A stretch of DNA of 5,572 nucleotides from an uncultured Intrasporangium sp. (GCA_937873285.1 CALMNV010000325.1:1-5572), one strand, 5' to 3'; shown: positions 1-5,163, counted from the first letter of the stretch. Translations and numbers: made by a program. The notes: generated by a model not told the origin, from the sequence alone.

Positions 1-129
1 GTCAGTTCCGCACACCGTGCCCCGCGAGCCAGTCCCCCGATCCAGTCGAGTGGTCAGTTCCGCACACCGTGCCCCGCGAGCCAGTCCCCCGATCCAGTCG
101 AGTGGTCAGTTCCGCACACCGTGCCCCGC
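1..129. repeat. 52-bp tandem repeat array, cluster 1 of an interspersed repeat family
   Basis: Two exact 52-bp units (1-52 and 53-104) are followed by a third that matches for 25 bases (105-129) and then diverges. The array is already inside a unit at base 1, so it extends to the left of the window. Each unit contains the core GTCGAGTGGTCAGTTCCGCA followed by C (full copies at 45-65 and 97-117; the last 13 bases of another copy at 1-13). The same core returns at 3295 and 3383 in the same orientation. The sequence between cores is identical in both units, so this is a minisatellite-like array and not CRISPR. It lies beyond the 3' end of the minus-strand anti-sigma gene. Function is unknown. 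Confidence 0.93.
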
Positions 130-285
130 AGGATGCCGGTGGCGACGTGGGCTGCGGTTAGTCGCACAGCACGCGCGTTCGCGAGCCGGGCTGCCCGGCG
201 AAGTCCCCCATGTGCCCCGAAGCGCAGTTCGGTCGGCTGAGTGGCGAGGATGCGCATAGTCGCCCCGCAGGGAGGGTCTCGCGCC
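130..285. other. Intergenic stretch with no supported gene
   Basis: This stretch lies between the tandem array and the anti-sigma stop codon. Open frames cross it on both strands, but their translations are arginine/proline/alanine-rich with no recognisable family, and several run into the repeats. The only structure I see is a small perfect hairpin at 185-199. No tRNA or other RNA gene is apparent. Confidence 0.6.
185..199 (-). terminator. Possible weak terminator hairpin after the sigma/anti-sigma operon
   Basis: GCCGGG (185-190) and CCCGGC (194-199) form a perfect 6-bp stem with a 3-nt loop, about 87 nt beyond the anti-sigma stop on the minus strand. No T-run follows, and short GC hairpins are common in this base composition, so the terminator role is a guess. 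Confidence 0.2.
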
Positions 286-948
286 TCAGGTGCGGGCGCT
301 CGCGAGGAGCTGGCCAGCGCCTGTGCGCAGCTCCAGGGACCGGATGTCGCCTGGGCGCACCGCCGTGGCGCCCGTGACGGTGGCTCGGCCACTGGAGGTG
401 GCGTTCCAGGAGGCCACCTCGCTTGCCCGGCCGGACTTGTCGCGCACCCATAGCGTCATCTGGCCCGCGGTGGGCATCCGCTCGCCCAGGACATCGAGCT
501 GGCTGCCCCAGCCGCGGGTCACGATCGACACCTCGACCCGCGCCGAGGACCCGGTGGCGGGCACCGCGGTATAGCGCGTCGTGGGCAGGGCGGTGGGCAG
601 GGCGGTGGGCGAGGCAGGGGCGCCGAGCCGCAGCCCGACCAACGCTCCGACTCCGAGCAGCGCGGCGGCGGCCACACCGGCGGCGGCCGTGAGCAAGCGG
701 CGGACGCGCCGCCGTCGCCGGCTCACCTTCGCCAACAGGTCCGTTACGCCGGACGGCTTCGGCTCGGGCAGGTCGGCTGGCTGAGCGAGATCGAGCAGCC
801 GAGGCAGCCCCGAGACCTGGCCCATCTCCTGTTGGCACTGGGCACAGCCGCGCAGGTGCTCGGTGAAGGCCCGGTGGTCCGGCTCGGAGAGGCCGCCGAG
901 CACGAAGCCGCCGAGCAGCACGTGCAGGTCGTCCGGTCCGGTGGTCAT
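286..948 (-). CDS. Membrane-anchored zinc-type anti-sigma factor (RslA-like)
   Basis: 220 residues. It probably binds and inhibits the ECF sigma factor encoded just upstream. The N-terminal cytoplasmic part has the zinc-binding anti-sigma signature HxxxCxxC (H31, C35, C38), preceded by a helical segment with H25. A basic run (RRRRR at 77-81) leads into one transmembrane helix at about 85-106, giving a cytoplasmic N-terminus and an external C-terminus. After a Pro/Thr/Ala linker (PTALPTALP) comes an external domain of about 95 residues with the motif ATSSGRATVTGAT. From memory this resembles the C-terminal domain of SigL-linked anti-sigma proteins. The ATG overlaps the sigma stop as ATGA (945-948), and GGGAG lies 7 nt upstream, so the two genes should be translationally coupled. 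In this family the Zn/Cys site can sense thiol oxidation; proteolytic release is also possible. No third gene follows in the operon. Identity is secure as to class; the exact signal is unknown. Confidence 0.9.
   Translation of the reverse strand: MTTGPDDLHVLLGGFVLGGLSEPDHRAFTEHLRGCAQCQQEMGQVSGLPRLLDLAQPADLPEPKPSGVTDLLAKVSRRRRRVRRLLTAAAGVAAAALLGVGALVGLRLGAPASPTALPTALPTTRYTAVPATGSSARVEVSIVTRGWGSQLDVLGERMPTAGQMTLWVRDKSGRASEVASWNATSSGRATVTGATAVRPGDIRSLELRTGAGQLLASART
581..616 (-). repeat. 12-bp in-frame tandem repeat inside the anti-sigma linker
   Basis: Two exact copies of GTGGGCAGGGCG (581-592, 593-604, plus-strand reading) are followed by a third that is degenerate at its end (605-616). Because the period is four codons, it encodes the repeated PTAL of the linker just outside the transmembrane helix. 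Copy-number change would lengthen or shorten the linker without breaking the frame. Confidence 0.85.
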
Positions 949-1436
949 CGGGTCACTCCCATCTCATCGAGGATGTCGCGCAGGCTGCGCACGGCATAGA
1001 ACGCGCGCGACTTGACCGTTCCCTGCGGGATGCCGAGCCGGCGAGCGGCCTCGGCGACGGTGAGCCGCTGGTAGTAGAGGCATCGGATGACCGTGAGGTG
1101 GTCCGGCTGGAGCCGGGCCAGGGCTTCCTCGACCAGCACCTGGTCGAGCGCATGGTCCAGCGCGCCCGTGTCGCCTCCTCCCGGCTCGCCGAGGGCAACC
1201 TCCTGGGGCCGTCGGCTGGCCGCCCGGTGCTGGTCGACGATGAGGTGCCGGGCCGTCGTGACGAGATAGGCGCGCAGGTTGTCCGTGTCTGGGGCCTTGC
1301 GCCACACCCGAAGGATCGTCTCCTGCACGATGTCCTCCACCCGCGCGGCGTCGCCAGTCGCCCGCCACACCACGCGGCGCAGCATCGGGCCGTGCTCCCG
1401 ATAGATCTGCGCCACCGCGTCCTCGTCGAGGGCCAC
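945..1436 (-). CDS. ECF (group IV) RNA polymerase sigma factor, SigL-like
   Basis: 163 residues from the GTG at 1436. It directs RNA polymerase to a small set of promoters and is held in check by the anti-sigma factor that follows. Region 2 spans roughly residues 7-74: DIVQETILRVWR (35-46) is the conserved region-2 helix and NLRAYLVTTARHLIVDQHR (53-71) follows it. After a short linker, region 4 spans about 100-156, with the -35-binding helix-turn-helix at about 124-149 (LTVAEAARRLGIPQGTVKSR). There is no additional C-terminal domain, and length is normal for a minimal ECF factor. The start is fixed by AAGGAGGTG four bases before the GTG; an in-frame TTG at 1460 would put this SD inside the coding region and is rejected. 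The stop overlaps the anti-sigma start by ATGA. The upstream TGAACC-N16-CGTC element suggests autoregulation. The closest named relative I can suggest is Mycobacterium tuberculosis SigL; I do not assign the symbol, since the SigK-type group is also similar. Confidence 0.92.
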   Translation of the reverse strand: MALDEDAVAQIYREHGPMLRRVVWRATGDAARVEDIVQETILRVWRKAPDTDNLRAYLVTTARHLIVDQHRAASRRPQEVALGEPGGGDTGALDHALDQVLVEEALARLQPDHLTVIRCLYYQRLTVAEAARRLGIPQGTVKSRAFYAVRSLRDILDEMGVTR

Positions 1437-1440
1437 GCGG

Positions 1441-1449
1441 CACCTCCTT
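1441..1449 (-). promoter_or_regulatory. Ribosome binding site that fixes the sigma factor start
   Basis: On the minus strand AAGGAGGTG is followed by CCGC and then GTG at 1436. The GGAGG-to-start spacing is 6 nt, which is ideal. It rules out the upstream in-frame TTG at 1460. Confidence 0.85.
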
Positions 1450-1460
1450 CCTCCAAGCAA

Positions 1461-1486
1461 GACGGCCTATCCAGCAGCTTGGTTCA
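1461..1486 (-). promoter_or_regulatory. Candidate autoregulatory ECF promoter, TGAACC-N16-CGTC
   Basis: Read on the minus strand, TGAACC (1486-1481) is followed by a 16-nt spacer and CGTC (1464-1461). This is the general ECF layout, an AAC-containing -35 and a CGTC -10. From memory it matches the reported SigL promoter of M. tuberculosis (TGAACC about 16 nt before CGT). Transcription would start near 1454, giving a leader of about 18 nt that contains the strong SD. The element is seen; its use by this sigma factor is inferred. Confidence 0.65.
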
Positions 1487-1664
1487 CCTCGTCCGGTGCC
1501 GGCTGCCCGACCGGGTGGCTCCCGCACCCTCTCATGCCGCAACGGGCCTCCCGGTGGGTTCGCAGCAAGCGTCCACACCCTGCCTGCAAGCGCTGGCACG
1601 CGTGAGCCGCGAGACATTCCACCGCTCGCCTGCGGGGCCGCCGGCTCGGTGACACGCTGACGCC

Positions 1665-2900
1665 ATGGGGGTGACATCCACAGGTCCTGTCCCGGTGCTG
1701 ACCGACGGCGTGGTTCGGCTCCGCCCGCACAGGCGGGACGACGTCGATGACATCGTCGAGCAGGCCCGCGACCCCAACTCGCAGCGGTGGACCACCGTCC
1801 CTCGCGACTACACCAGCGCGGATGCCGTGCGCTTCGTGGACCGGCTCACCGACCAGTGGCGCAGTGCGACCGGCACCCGCGCCTGGGCCATCGACTGCCT
1901 CGGTGATGGCAGTGGCCGCGGTGACGACGGTGCGCGGTTCGCGGGGACGATCGAGCTGCGCCATGGCGGACCGGCTGACACTGCCTCGCTCGGCTTCGGG
2001 CTGCACCCTCGCGCTCGGGGCAGCGGCGCGATGTCACGGGCCGTGCGGCTCGTCGCGGCGCATGCCTTCGCCAATGCCCTGTGGGGGCGCCCGCTCACCC
2101 GCCTGCACTGGCGGGCGGTCGTGGGCAACTGGCCGTCGCGCCGGGTGGCCTGGGCGACCGGGTTCACCATGCACGGCACGATTCCGGGCAGCCATGTCGA
2201 CCCCGCCGACCCGGACGGCCCCGCCCTGGACACGTGGAACGCGAGTCTTGCGCGTGACGATCCGATGCAGCCGCACGCTCCGTGGCTCGAGGCGCCGGTG
2301 CTCGAGGGGGACGGCATCCGTCTGCGCCCGTGGCGGCTCACCGATGTGGCATTCATCGAGGAGCGCGCCGACCCGGCTCACTGGATGCCCGCCCGGTCCG
2401 TGCTGCACCGCGCGACGTTCGCGCAGTGGCTGCAGGCCCGGCGTGAGCTCATGGCGGCCGGCGCGTCGGTCGAGTGGTGCGTGGCGGACCGCGCCAACGA
2501 CAACGCGCTCGGCAGTGTCGTCGTCTTCAGCCGCTCGGGGCCGATGACGGATGCCGCCGAGCTCGGCTACCAGCTCCTGCCGTCCGCGCGTGGGCGCGGC
2601 GCCGCTCGCACGGCGGCCCGGCTGGCAATCGGGCACGCGCTCTCGCCGGTGGCCGACGGCGGTCTCGGGTTGCGCCGGCTCGTCGCCGAGACCGCGGCCG
2701 ACAACCAAGCGAGCAGCCGGGTGCTGACAGCCAACGGCTTCCTCGCCTACGGGCGCGAGCACGCCGTGGACGCGCTGCCGGACGGTCACTACGCGGACGC
2801 CGTCCACTGGGAGCTGCTGCCCCACGGCCGGGACCAAGGCCCCCGCCCACCCGAGCGGGCGCGGACCGGAGGAGCGGCGCGGCATACCATCGGCTCATGA
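1665..2900 (+). CDS. Tandem two-domain GNAT N-acetyltransferase (RimJ/RimL type)
   Basis: 411 residues. A predicted cytosolic acetyl-CoA-dependent N-acetyltransferase made of two full GNAT domains. Domain 1 (about 10-188) opens with VLTDGVVRLRP (11-21) and has the acetyl-CoA loop PRARGSGA (115-122). Domain 2 (about 211-388) opens with VLEGDGIRLRP (212-222) and has PSARGRGA (306-313), then ETAADNQASSRVLTANGF, the conserved motif-B region (N..S..V..k.GF). The matching openings 201 residues apart show an internal duplication. In the RimJ/RimL superfamily substrates are protein N-termini, amino groups of antibiotics or small amines; nothing here tells which. The C-terminal 25 residues (Pro/Arg/Gly-rich) lie outside the fold. 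There is no clear SD before the ATG, and a GTG two codons later (1671) is an alternative. A weak CACGCT lies 6 nt upstream, so translation may be leaderless. The gene is divergent from the sigma operon and overlaps the next gene by ATGA. Confidence 0.87.
   Translation: MGVTSTGPVPVLTDGVVRLRPHRRDDVDDIVEQARDPNSQRWTTVPRDYTSADAVRFVDRLTDQWRSATGTRAWAIDCLGDGSGRGDDGARFAGTIELRHGGPADTASLGFGLHPRARGSGAMSRAVRLVAAHAFANALWGRPLTRLHWRAVVGNWPSRRVAWATGFTMHGTIPGSHVDPADPDGPALDTWNASLARDDPMQPHAPWLEAPVLEGDGIRLRPWRLTDVAFIEERADPAHWMPARSVLHRATFAQWLQARRELMAAGASVEWCVADRANDNALGSVVVFSRSGPMTDAAELGYQLLPSARGRGAARTAARLAIGHALSPVADGGLGLRRLVAETAADNQASSRVLTANGFLAYGREHAVDALPDGHYADAVHWELLPHGRDQGPRPPERARTGGAARHTIGS
2885..2896 (+). promoter_or_regulatory. 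Possible leaderless promoter -10 (TACCAT) for the 104-residue membrane protein
   Basis: TACCAT (2885-2890) fits the actinobacterial TANNNT -10 and ends 6 nt before the ATG at 2897, the spacing expected when the start codon is also +1. The -35 region is weak. It sits in the 3' end of the acetyltransferase gene. The nearest SD-like GGAGGAG is 22 nt from the ATG, too far to serve it, which supports a leaderless start, although coupling through the ATGA overlap would also explain the missing SD. Confidence 0.45.
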
Positions 2901-3211
2901 AGCTGCGTGCCGCCGAGGACGTCACCACCGCCCCGCTCGCCGCCCTCGGGCTCGTCGGAGGCTATGTCACCGCCCGGGAGAGTGGAGTCCGCCCGCTCGG
3001 CGGGATCGTGCTCGGCGTCGCTGGCGGGTATGCCGCCCGCAGCTGGCTGGCGAGGGCAGGGGCGCCGGCGGCGGCCGGGCTCACAGCGCTCTACCTCGGC
3101 GGCTTCGGCGCTTCGCACCCGCTCGCGAAGAAGATCGGCGCCTGGCCGGCGGTCCTCGGCGTGGCGGCCCTGAGCGCCATCGCCTCGCACGTGGTCGCCG
3201 ACCGGCGCTGA
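2897..3211 (+). CDS. Small membrane protein of unknown function (104 residues)
   Basis: A small hydrophobic protein with about four membrane-spanning segments: roughly 12-27, 34-49, 56-71 and 82-99. Glycine-rich stretches (GLVGGY, GVAGGYAA, YLGGFGAS) suggest tight helix packing. The loop SHPLAKKIGAW (73-83) is the most polar stretch, and the protein ends in a basic ADRR. I see no signal peptide, catalytic motif or known domain. It looks like a conserved hypothetical protein of Intrasporangiaceae-type actinobacteria, which is recollection and not a search. The frame is open far upstream inside the acetyltransferase gene, but the translation only becomes protein-like from this ATG, which overlaps the preceding stop by ATGA. 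Expression may come from readthrough of the acetyltransferase transcript, from its own leaderless promoter, or from both. Confidence 0.78.
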   Translation: MKLRAAEDVTTAPLAALGLVGGYVTARESGVRPLGGIVLGVAGGYAARSWLARAGAPAAAGLTALYLGGFGASHPLAKKIGAWPAVLGVAALSAIASHVVADRR

Positions 3212-3225
3212 CCCACGTCACCGAC

Positions 3226-3240
3226 CGCAGCGACCCTGCG
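3226..3240 (+). terminator. Weak hairpin after the small membrane protein
   Basis: CGCAG (3226-3230) and CTGCG (3236-3240) form a 5-bp stem with a 5-nt loop 15 nt after the stop codon. There is no T-run. It is short and possibly incidental. Confidence 0.2.
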
Positions 3241-3258
3241 CGCAAATGGCCACTCGAC
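3239..3258 (-). repeat. Degenerate inverted copy of the 21-bp repeat core
   Basis: Read on the minus strand, 3258-3239 matches the first 20 bases of the core at 16 of 20 positions, including a perfect GTCGAGTGG. It faces the full core at 3295-3315, so the two could pair as imperfect hairpin arms around a 36-nt loop, downstream of 2897-3211. Confidence 0.5.
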
Positions 3259-3286
3259 GAGGGAGGGGTGGGGCGCGAGGGCGGCG

Positions 3287-3411
3287 GCCTCCCGGTCGAG
3301 TGGTCAGTTCCGCACCGGTCTCGCGGGTGGGAGCACCGGTCTCGCGGGTGGGAGCACCGGTCTCGCGGGTGGAAGCCTCCCGGTCGAGTGGTCAGTTCCG
3401 CACCGGTCTCG
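3287..3411. repeat. Repeat cluster 2: two 37-bp direct repeats with a 21-bp minisatellite between
   Basis: A 37-bp sequence is repeated exactly at 3287-3323 and 3375-3411, each copy carrying the core also found at the window start (3295-3315 and 3383-3403). Between them a 21-bp unit starting CACCGGTCTCGCGGGTGG repeats at 3313-3333, 3334-3354 and 3355-3375; the third copy has one G-to-A change, and the first 11 bases recur at 3401-3411. The cluster lies between the convergent genes ending at 3211 and 3488, so it can be transcribed from either side. No protein-coding function is supported. Confidence 0.93.
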
Positions 3412-3457
3412 GCCTCGCCGGACGGACGTGGCCGATGCCGCCAGTGGAGGGCGAGGC
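3412..3457. terminator. Inverted repeat between convergent genes, possible bidirectional terminator
   Basis: GCCTCGCC (3412-3419) pairs perfectly with GGCGAGGC (3450-3457) across a 30-nt loop, about 30 nt beyond the stop of the minus-strand membrane protein gene. It has no T-run and a long loop, so a terminator role is speculative. Confidence 0.2.
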
Positions 3458-3487
3458 GCCGCGCAAGGCTGACCACGCGCGGGTGAC

Positions 3488-4258
3488 CTAGGCCGCGAGC
3501 GCCGCGCGCCCGGCGGCTGGTGAGCGCACCCTCCCGCGCCAACCGCGGCCGAGGACGTAGGAGAAGTAGACGTGGATGAGCAGGATGCCCCAGTAGGCCT
3601 CCGCGCCCCGGTAGGCATAGTCGATGCCGAAGTCGATCGGGCCGGAGAGGTCTGGTCGGACAGCGGCGGCGAGCCTCCAGAAGGGGAGCCAGGCGACGAC
3701 GAGGGCGACGCACCAGGCGAGCCGTAGCCGTGGCCGGTCAGTGGCGCCGGGGTCGAGGATGGTGCGGTCGATGAGGTCGAATGCCACCGGTGCGAGCGTG
3801 ACCATGAGCAGGTTCTCGGACTGGTCGAGGACGAGCGGTGTCCCGAAGAAGACGACGATGAGGCCGAGCACGAGCGCCGAGAGCCACGGGCCATACCGCA
3901 GCGGCCGCCGCGGCTGGACATAGATGGCGAGCACTCCGGCGCCGAAGAACGACTCGCTGAACGTCGTGTAGTCGGTGGGCAGGTCCGACTGCAGCAGCCA
4001 CCACCCGACGGCGACCAGGCCGAGGCCGTAGACGACCGCCGCCTGCATCTCGTGGCGCCTTCGCGCCGCCCACGGCCGGAACCACTGGATGGTCGCACTG
4101 AGCAGGATGGCGAAGCCCACCGCTTCGCGGTTGTGGCCGATCTGCGTGGACAGCGAGCCGGGCAGCACGCGAGCGAGGTCCTGACGAGCGATGAGCGCCA
4201 GCACCACGAGCAGGGAGCCGAAGAAGAGCCAGCTTCGCGTCGAGGGCTTGACGTCCAT
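3488..4258 (-). CDS. Multi-pass integral membrane protein of unknown function
   Basis: 256 residues. About eight hydrophobic segments: roughly 9-25, 45-60, 73-90, 103-114, 122-139, 149-163, 178-200 and 221-238. Segments 4 and 6 are short or weak, so six to eight real helices is a fair range. Loops carry basic clusters (RPWAARRRHE 61-70; QPRRPLRYGP 115-124), consistent with cytoplasmic faces. Other notable stretches are SESFFGAG (101-108), DQSENLLMVT (145-154) and PIDFGIDYAYRGAEAYWG (207-224). The tail after the last helix is Arg/Ala-rich. No transporter, enzyme or sortase motif is recognisable. The start is supported by TACCTT ending 6 nt upstream of the ATG, with no SD, so the mRNA is probably leaderless. 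It is divergent from the phosphoribosyltransferase gene across a repeat-bearing gap, and convergent with 2897-3211. Confidence 0.83.
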   Translation of the reverse strand: MDVKPSTRSWLFFGSLLVVLALIARQDLARVLPGSLSTQIGHNREAVGFAILLSATIQWFRPWAARRRHEMQAAVVYGLGLVAVGWWLLQSDLPTDYTTFSESFFGAGVLAIYVQPRRPLRYGPWLSALVLGLIVVFFGTPLVLDQSENLLMVTLAPVAFDLIDRTILDPGATDRPRLRLAWCVALVVAWLPFWRLAAAVRPDLSGPIDFGIDYAYRGAEAYWGILLIHVYFSYVLGRGWRGRVRSPAAGRAALAA

Positions 4259-4270
4259 TTCCGGAAGGTA
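4259..4270 (-). promoter_or_regulatory. Probable leaderless promoter -10 (TACCTT) for the membrane protein gene
   Basis: On the minus strand TACCTT (4270-4265) matches TANNNT and is followed by six bases and the ATG at 4258, so transcription should begin at or next to the start codon. No convincing -35 is visible. The geometry is identical to that before 2897. Confidence 0.55.
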
Positions 4271-4330
4271 GCAAGCGAGCGCTCAGGCTCGCCGGCGAAT
4301 GCCGGGAATGCGAGCGGAGACGGGCGTCGG

Positions 4331-4390
4331 CCCAGACCGGCGCAGACCGGCGCAGACAAGCGCAGACAAGCGCAGACAAGCGCAGACCGG
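4331..4390. repeat. 10-bp tandem repeat in the divergent promoter region
   Basis: Six contiguous decamers: CCCAGACCGG, CGCAGACCGG, then CGCAGACAAG three times, then CGCAGACCGG; a seventh (4391-4400) is degraded. All share CAGAC at a strict 10-bp period, about one helical turn, so each motif faces the same side of the DNA. The array sits 60 bases upstream of the membrane protein start and 80 bases upstream of the phosphoribosyltransferase start. It could be an iterated protein-binding site or a simple slippage-prone repeat. Confidence 0.9.
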
Positions 4391-4456
4391 CGCGGATCGC
4401 GCGAAGGGCGGCGCGTGGGACTATGGAGCCGGGGCTGGCGGGCGGCCATCCCGGCA

Positions 4457-4465
4457 GGTGGAGGA
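4457..4465 (+). promoter_or_regulatory. Ribosome binding site that decides the phosphoribosyltransferase start
   Basis: GGTGGAGGA, with GGAGG at 4460-4464, lies 6 nt before the ATG at 4471. The alternative in-frame ATG at 4423 has no SD, and the 16 extra residues (MEPGLAGG...) do not resemble the family, so 4471 is preferred. Confidence 0.75.
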
Positions 4466-4470
4466 AGCCG

Positions 4471-5109
4471 ATGGACGTCTTCGAGGACAGGGTCGACGCC
4501 GGTCGCAGGCTGGCCGACCGGCTGGGGCACCTCCGGGGTGGCGACGTCGTGGTGCTCGGGCTGCCGAGGGGCGGGGTGCCCGTCGCCGCCGAGGTGGCCG
4601 CGGCGCTCGGTGCCCCGCTCGACGTGCTCGTCGTGCGCAAGCTCGGGGTGCCCTTCCAGCCGGAGCTCGCCATGGGCGCCATCGGGGAGGAGGGCACAAG
4701 GGTGCTCGACGAGACCCTCGTCGCGCGCCTGCGGGTCGACCCGGAGACGCTGCGAGAGGTGGAGGAGCGCGAGCGTGCCGTCCTCACCGGGCGCGTGGCG
4801 CGGCTGCGCGCCGGGCACAAGGCGGTGCCCCTGGCCGGGCGGACGGCTGTGGTCGTCGACGACGGCGTCGCCACGGGCGCAACCGCGCGCGCCGCCTGCC
4901 TTGTGGCTCGTCAGCGCGGGGCGGCCCGGGTGGTCCTCGCCGTGCCCGTCGCGCCGGCCGAGCAGGTCGACGGCTTCCCGGGCGCTGACGAGGTGGTGAC
5001 CGTCCTCGCCCCGGCCGACCTCGTGGCGGTGGGACAGTTCTACCGGCACTTCGACGCGACCTCCGAGGACGCGGTCGTCCGGCTGCTCGCGGCCAGCCGC
5101 CCGGCCTGA
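4471..5109 (+). CDS. Stand-alone predicted phosphoribosyltransferase (COG1926 type)
   Basis: 212 residues, cytosolic. Members of this group have the type I phosphoribosyltransferase fold and are expected to bind PRPP, but their acceptor substrate is not established. Seen here: LGLPRGGVPVAAEVA (29-43) near the N-terminus; VLVVRKLGVPFQPELAMGAIGEEG (52-75), the characteristic family block; and VVVDDGVATGAT (127-138), the PRPP-binding loop with both acidic residues D130 and D131 intact. The C-terminal VGQFYRHFDATSEDAV also fits the family. Residues 80-115 form a charged helical hood. The protein is complete and carries no fused hydrolase, unlike some actinobacterial homologues that join this domain to a dienelactone hydrolase-like domain; mycobacterial relatives include dormancy-linked proteins (family knowledge from memory). 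It is divergent from the membrane protein gene and followed by a hairpin, so it is probably monocistronic. Confidence 0.9.
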   Translation: MDVFEDRVDAGRRLADRLGHLRGGDVVVLGLPRGGVPVAAEVAAALGAPLDVLVVRKLGVPFQPELAMGAIGEEGTRVLDETLVARLRVDPETLREVEERERAVLTGRVARLRAGHKAVPLAGRTAVVVDDGVATGATARAACLVARQRGAARVVLAVPVAPAEQVDGFPGADEVVTVLAPADLVAVGQFYRHFDATSEDAVVRLLAASRPA

Positions 5110-5133
5110 ACCGGTGCCGGCAGCTCCCGGCCC

Positions 5134-5163
5134 GTATGCCGCCCACTCGACGCCGCGGCATAC
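5134..5163 (+). terminator. Likely terminator hairpin after the phosphoribosyltransferase gene
   Basis: GTATGCCGC (5134-5142) and GCGGCATAC (5155-5163) form a perfect 9-bp stem with a 12-nt loop, 24 nt after the stop codon. No T-run follows, which is common for actinobacterial stem-only terminators. The loop contains CCACTCGAC, the reverse complement of the start of the repeat core, a 9-base coincidence at most. Confidence 0.5.

Noticed and set aside
1..129. CRISPR array
   Set aside because: The sequence between repeated cores is identical in successive units, so there are no distinct spacers, and no cas gene is nearby.
17..259. Short plus-strand open frame across the tandem repeat
   Set aside because: It is mostly repeat sequence, has no SD and gives no recognisable protein.
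1458..1460. TTG start for the sigma factor, eight codons upstream
   Set aside because: The extra codons contain the SD sequence AAGGAGGTG that serves the GTG at 1436.
1597..1604. Palindrome CACGCGTG between the divergent sigma and acetyltransferase genes
   Set aside because: Only 8 bp with no extension of the symmetry; expected by chance in GC-rich DNA, so not called an operator.
2474..2896. N-terminal extension of the small membrane protein inside the acetyltransferase gene
   Set aside because: The frame is open, but the translation is Arg/Ala/Pro-rich and changes to a clear membrane protein only at 2897; the acetyltransferase frame is well supported there.
4423..4470. Upstream ATG for the phosphoribosyltransferase
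   Set aside because: It has no SD and adds a non-conserved segment; the ATG at 4471 has GGAGG at ideal spacing.
5107..5135. Second SigL-type promoter (TGAACC at 5107, CGT at 5133)
   Set aside because: The spacer is 20 nt rather than 16, and the TGA is the stop codon of the phosphoribosyltransferase gene.
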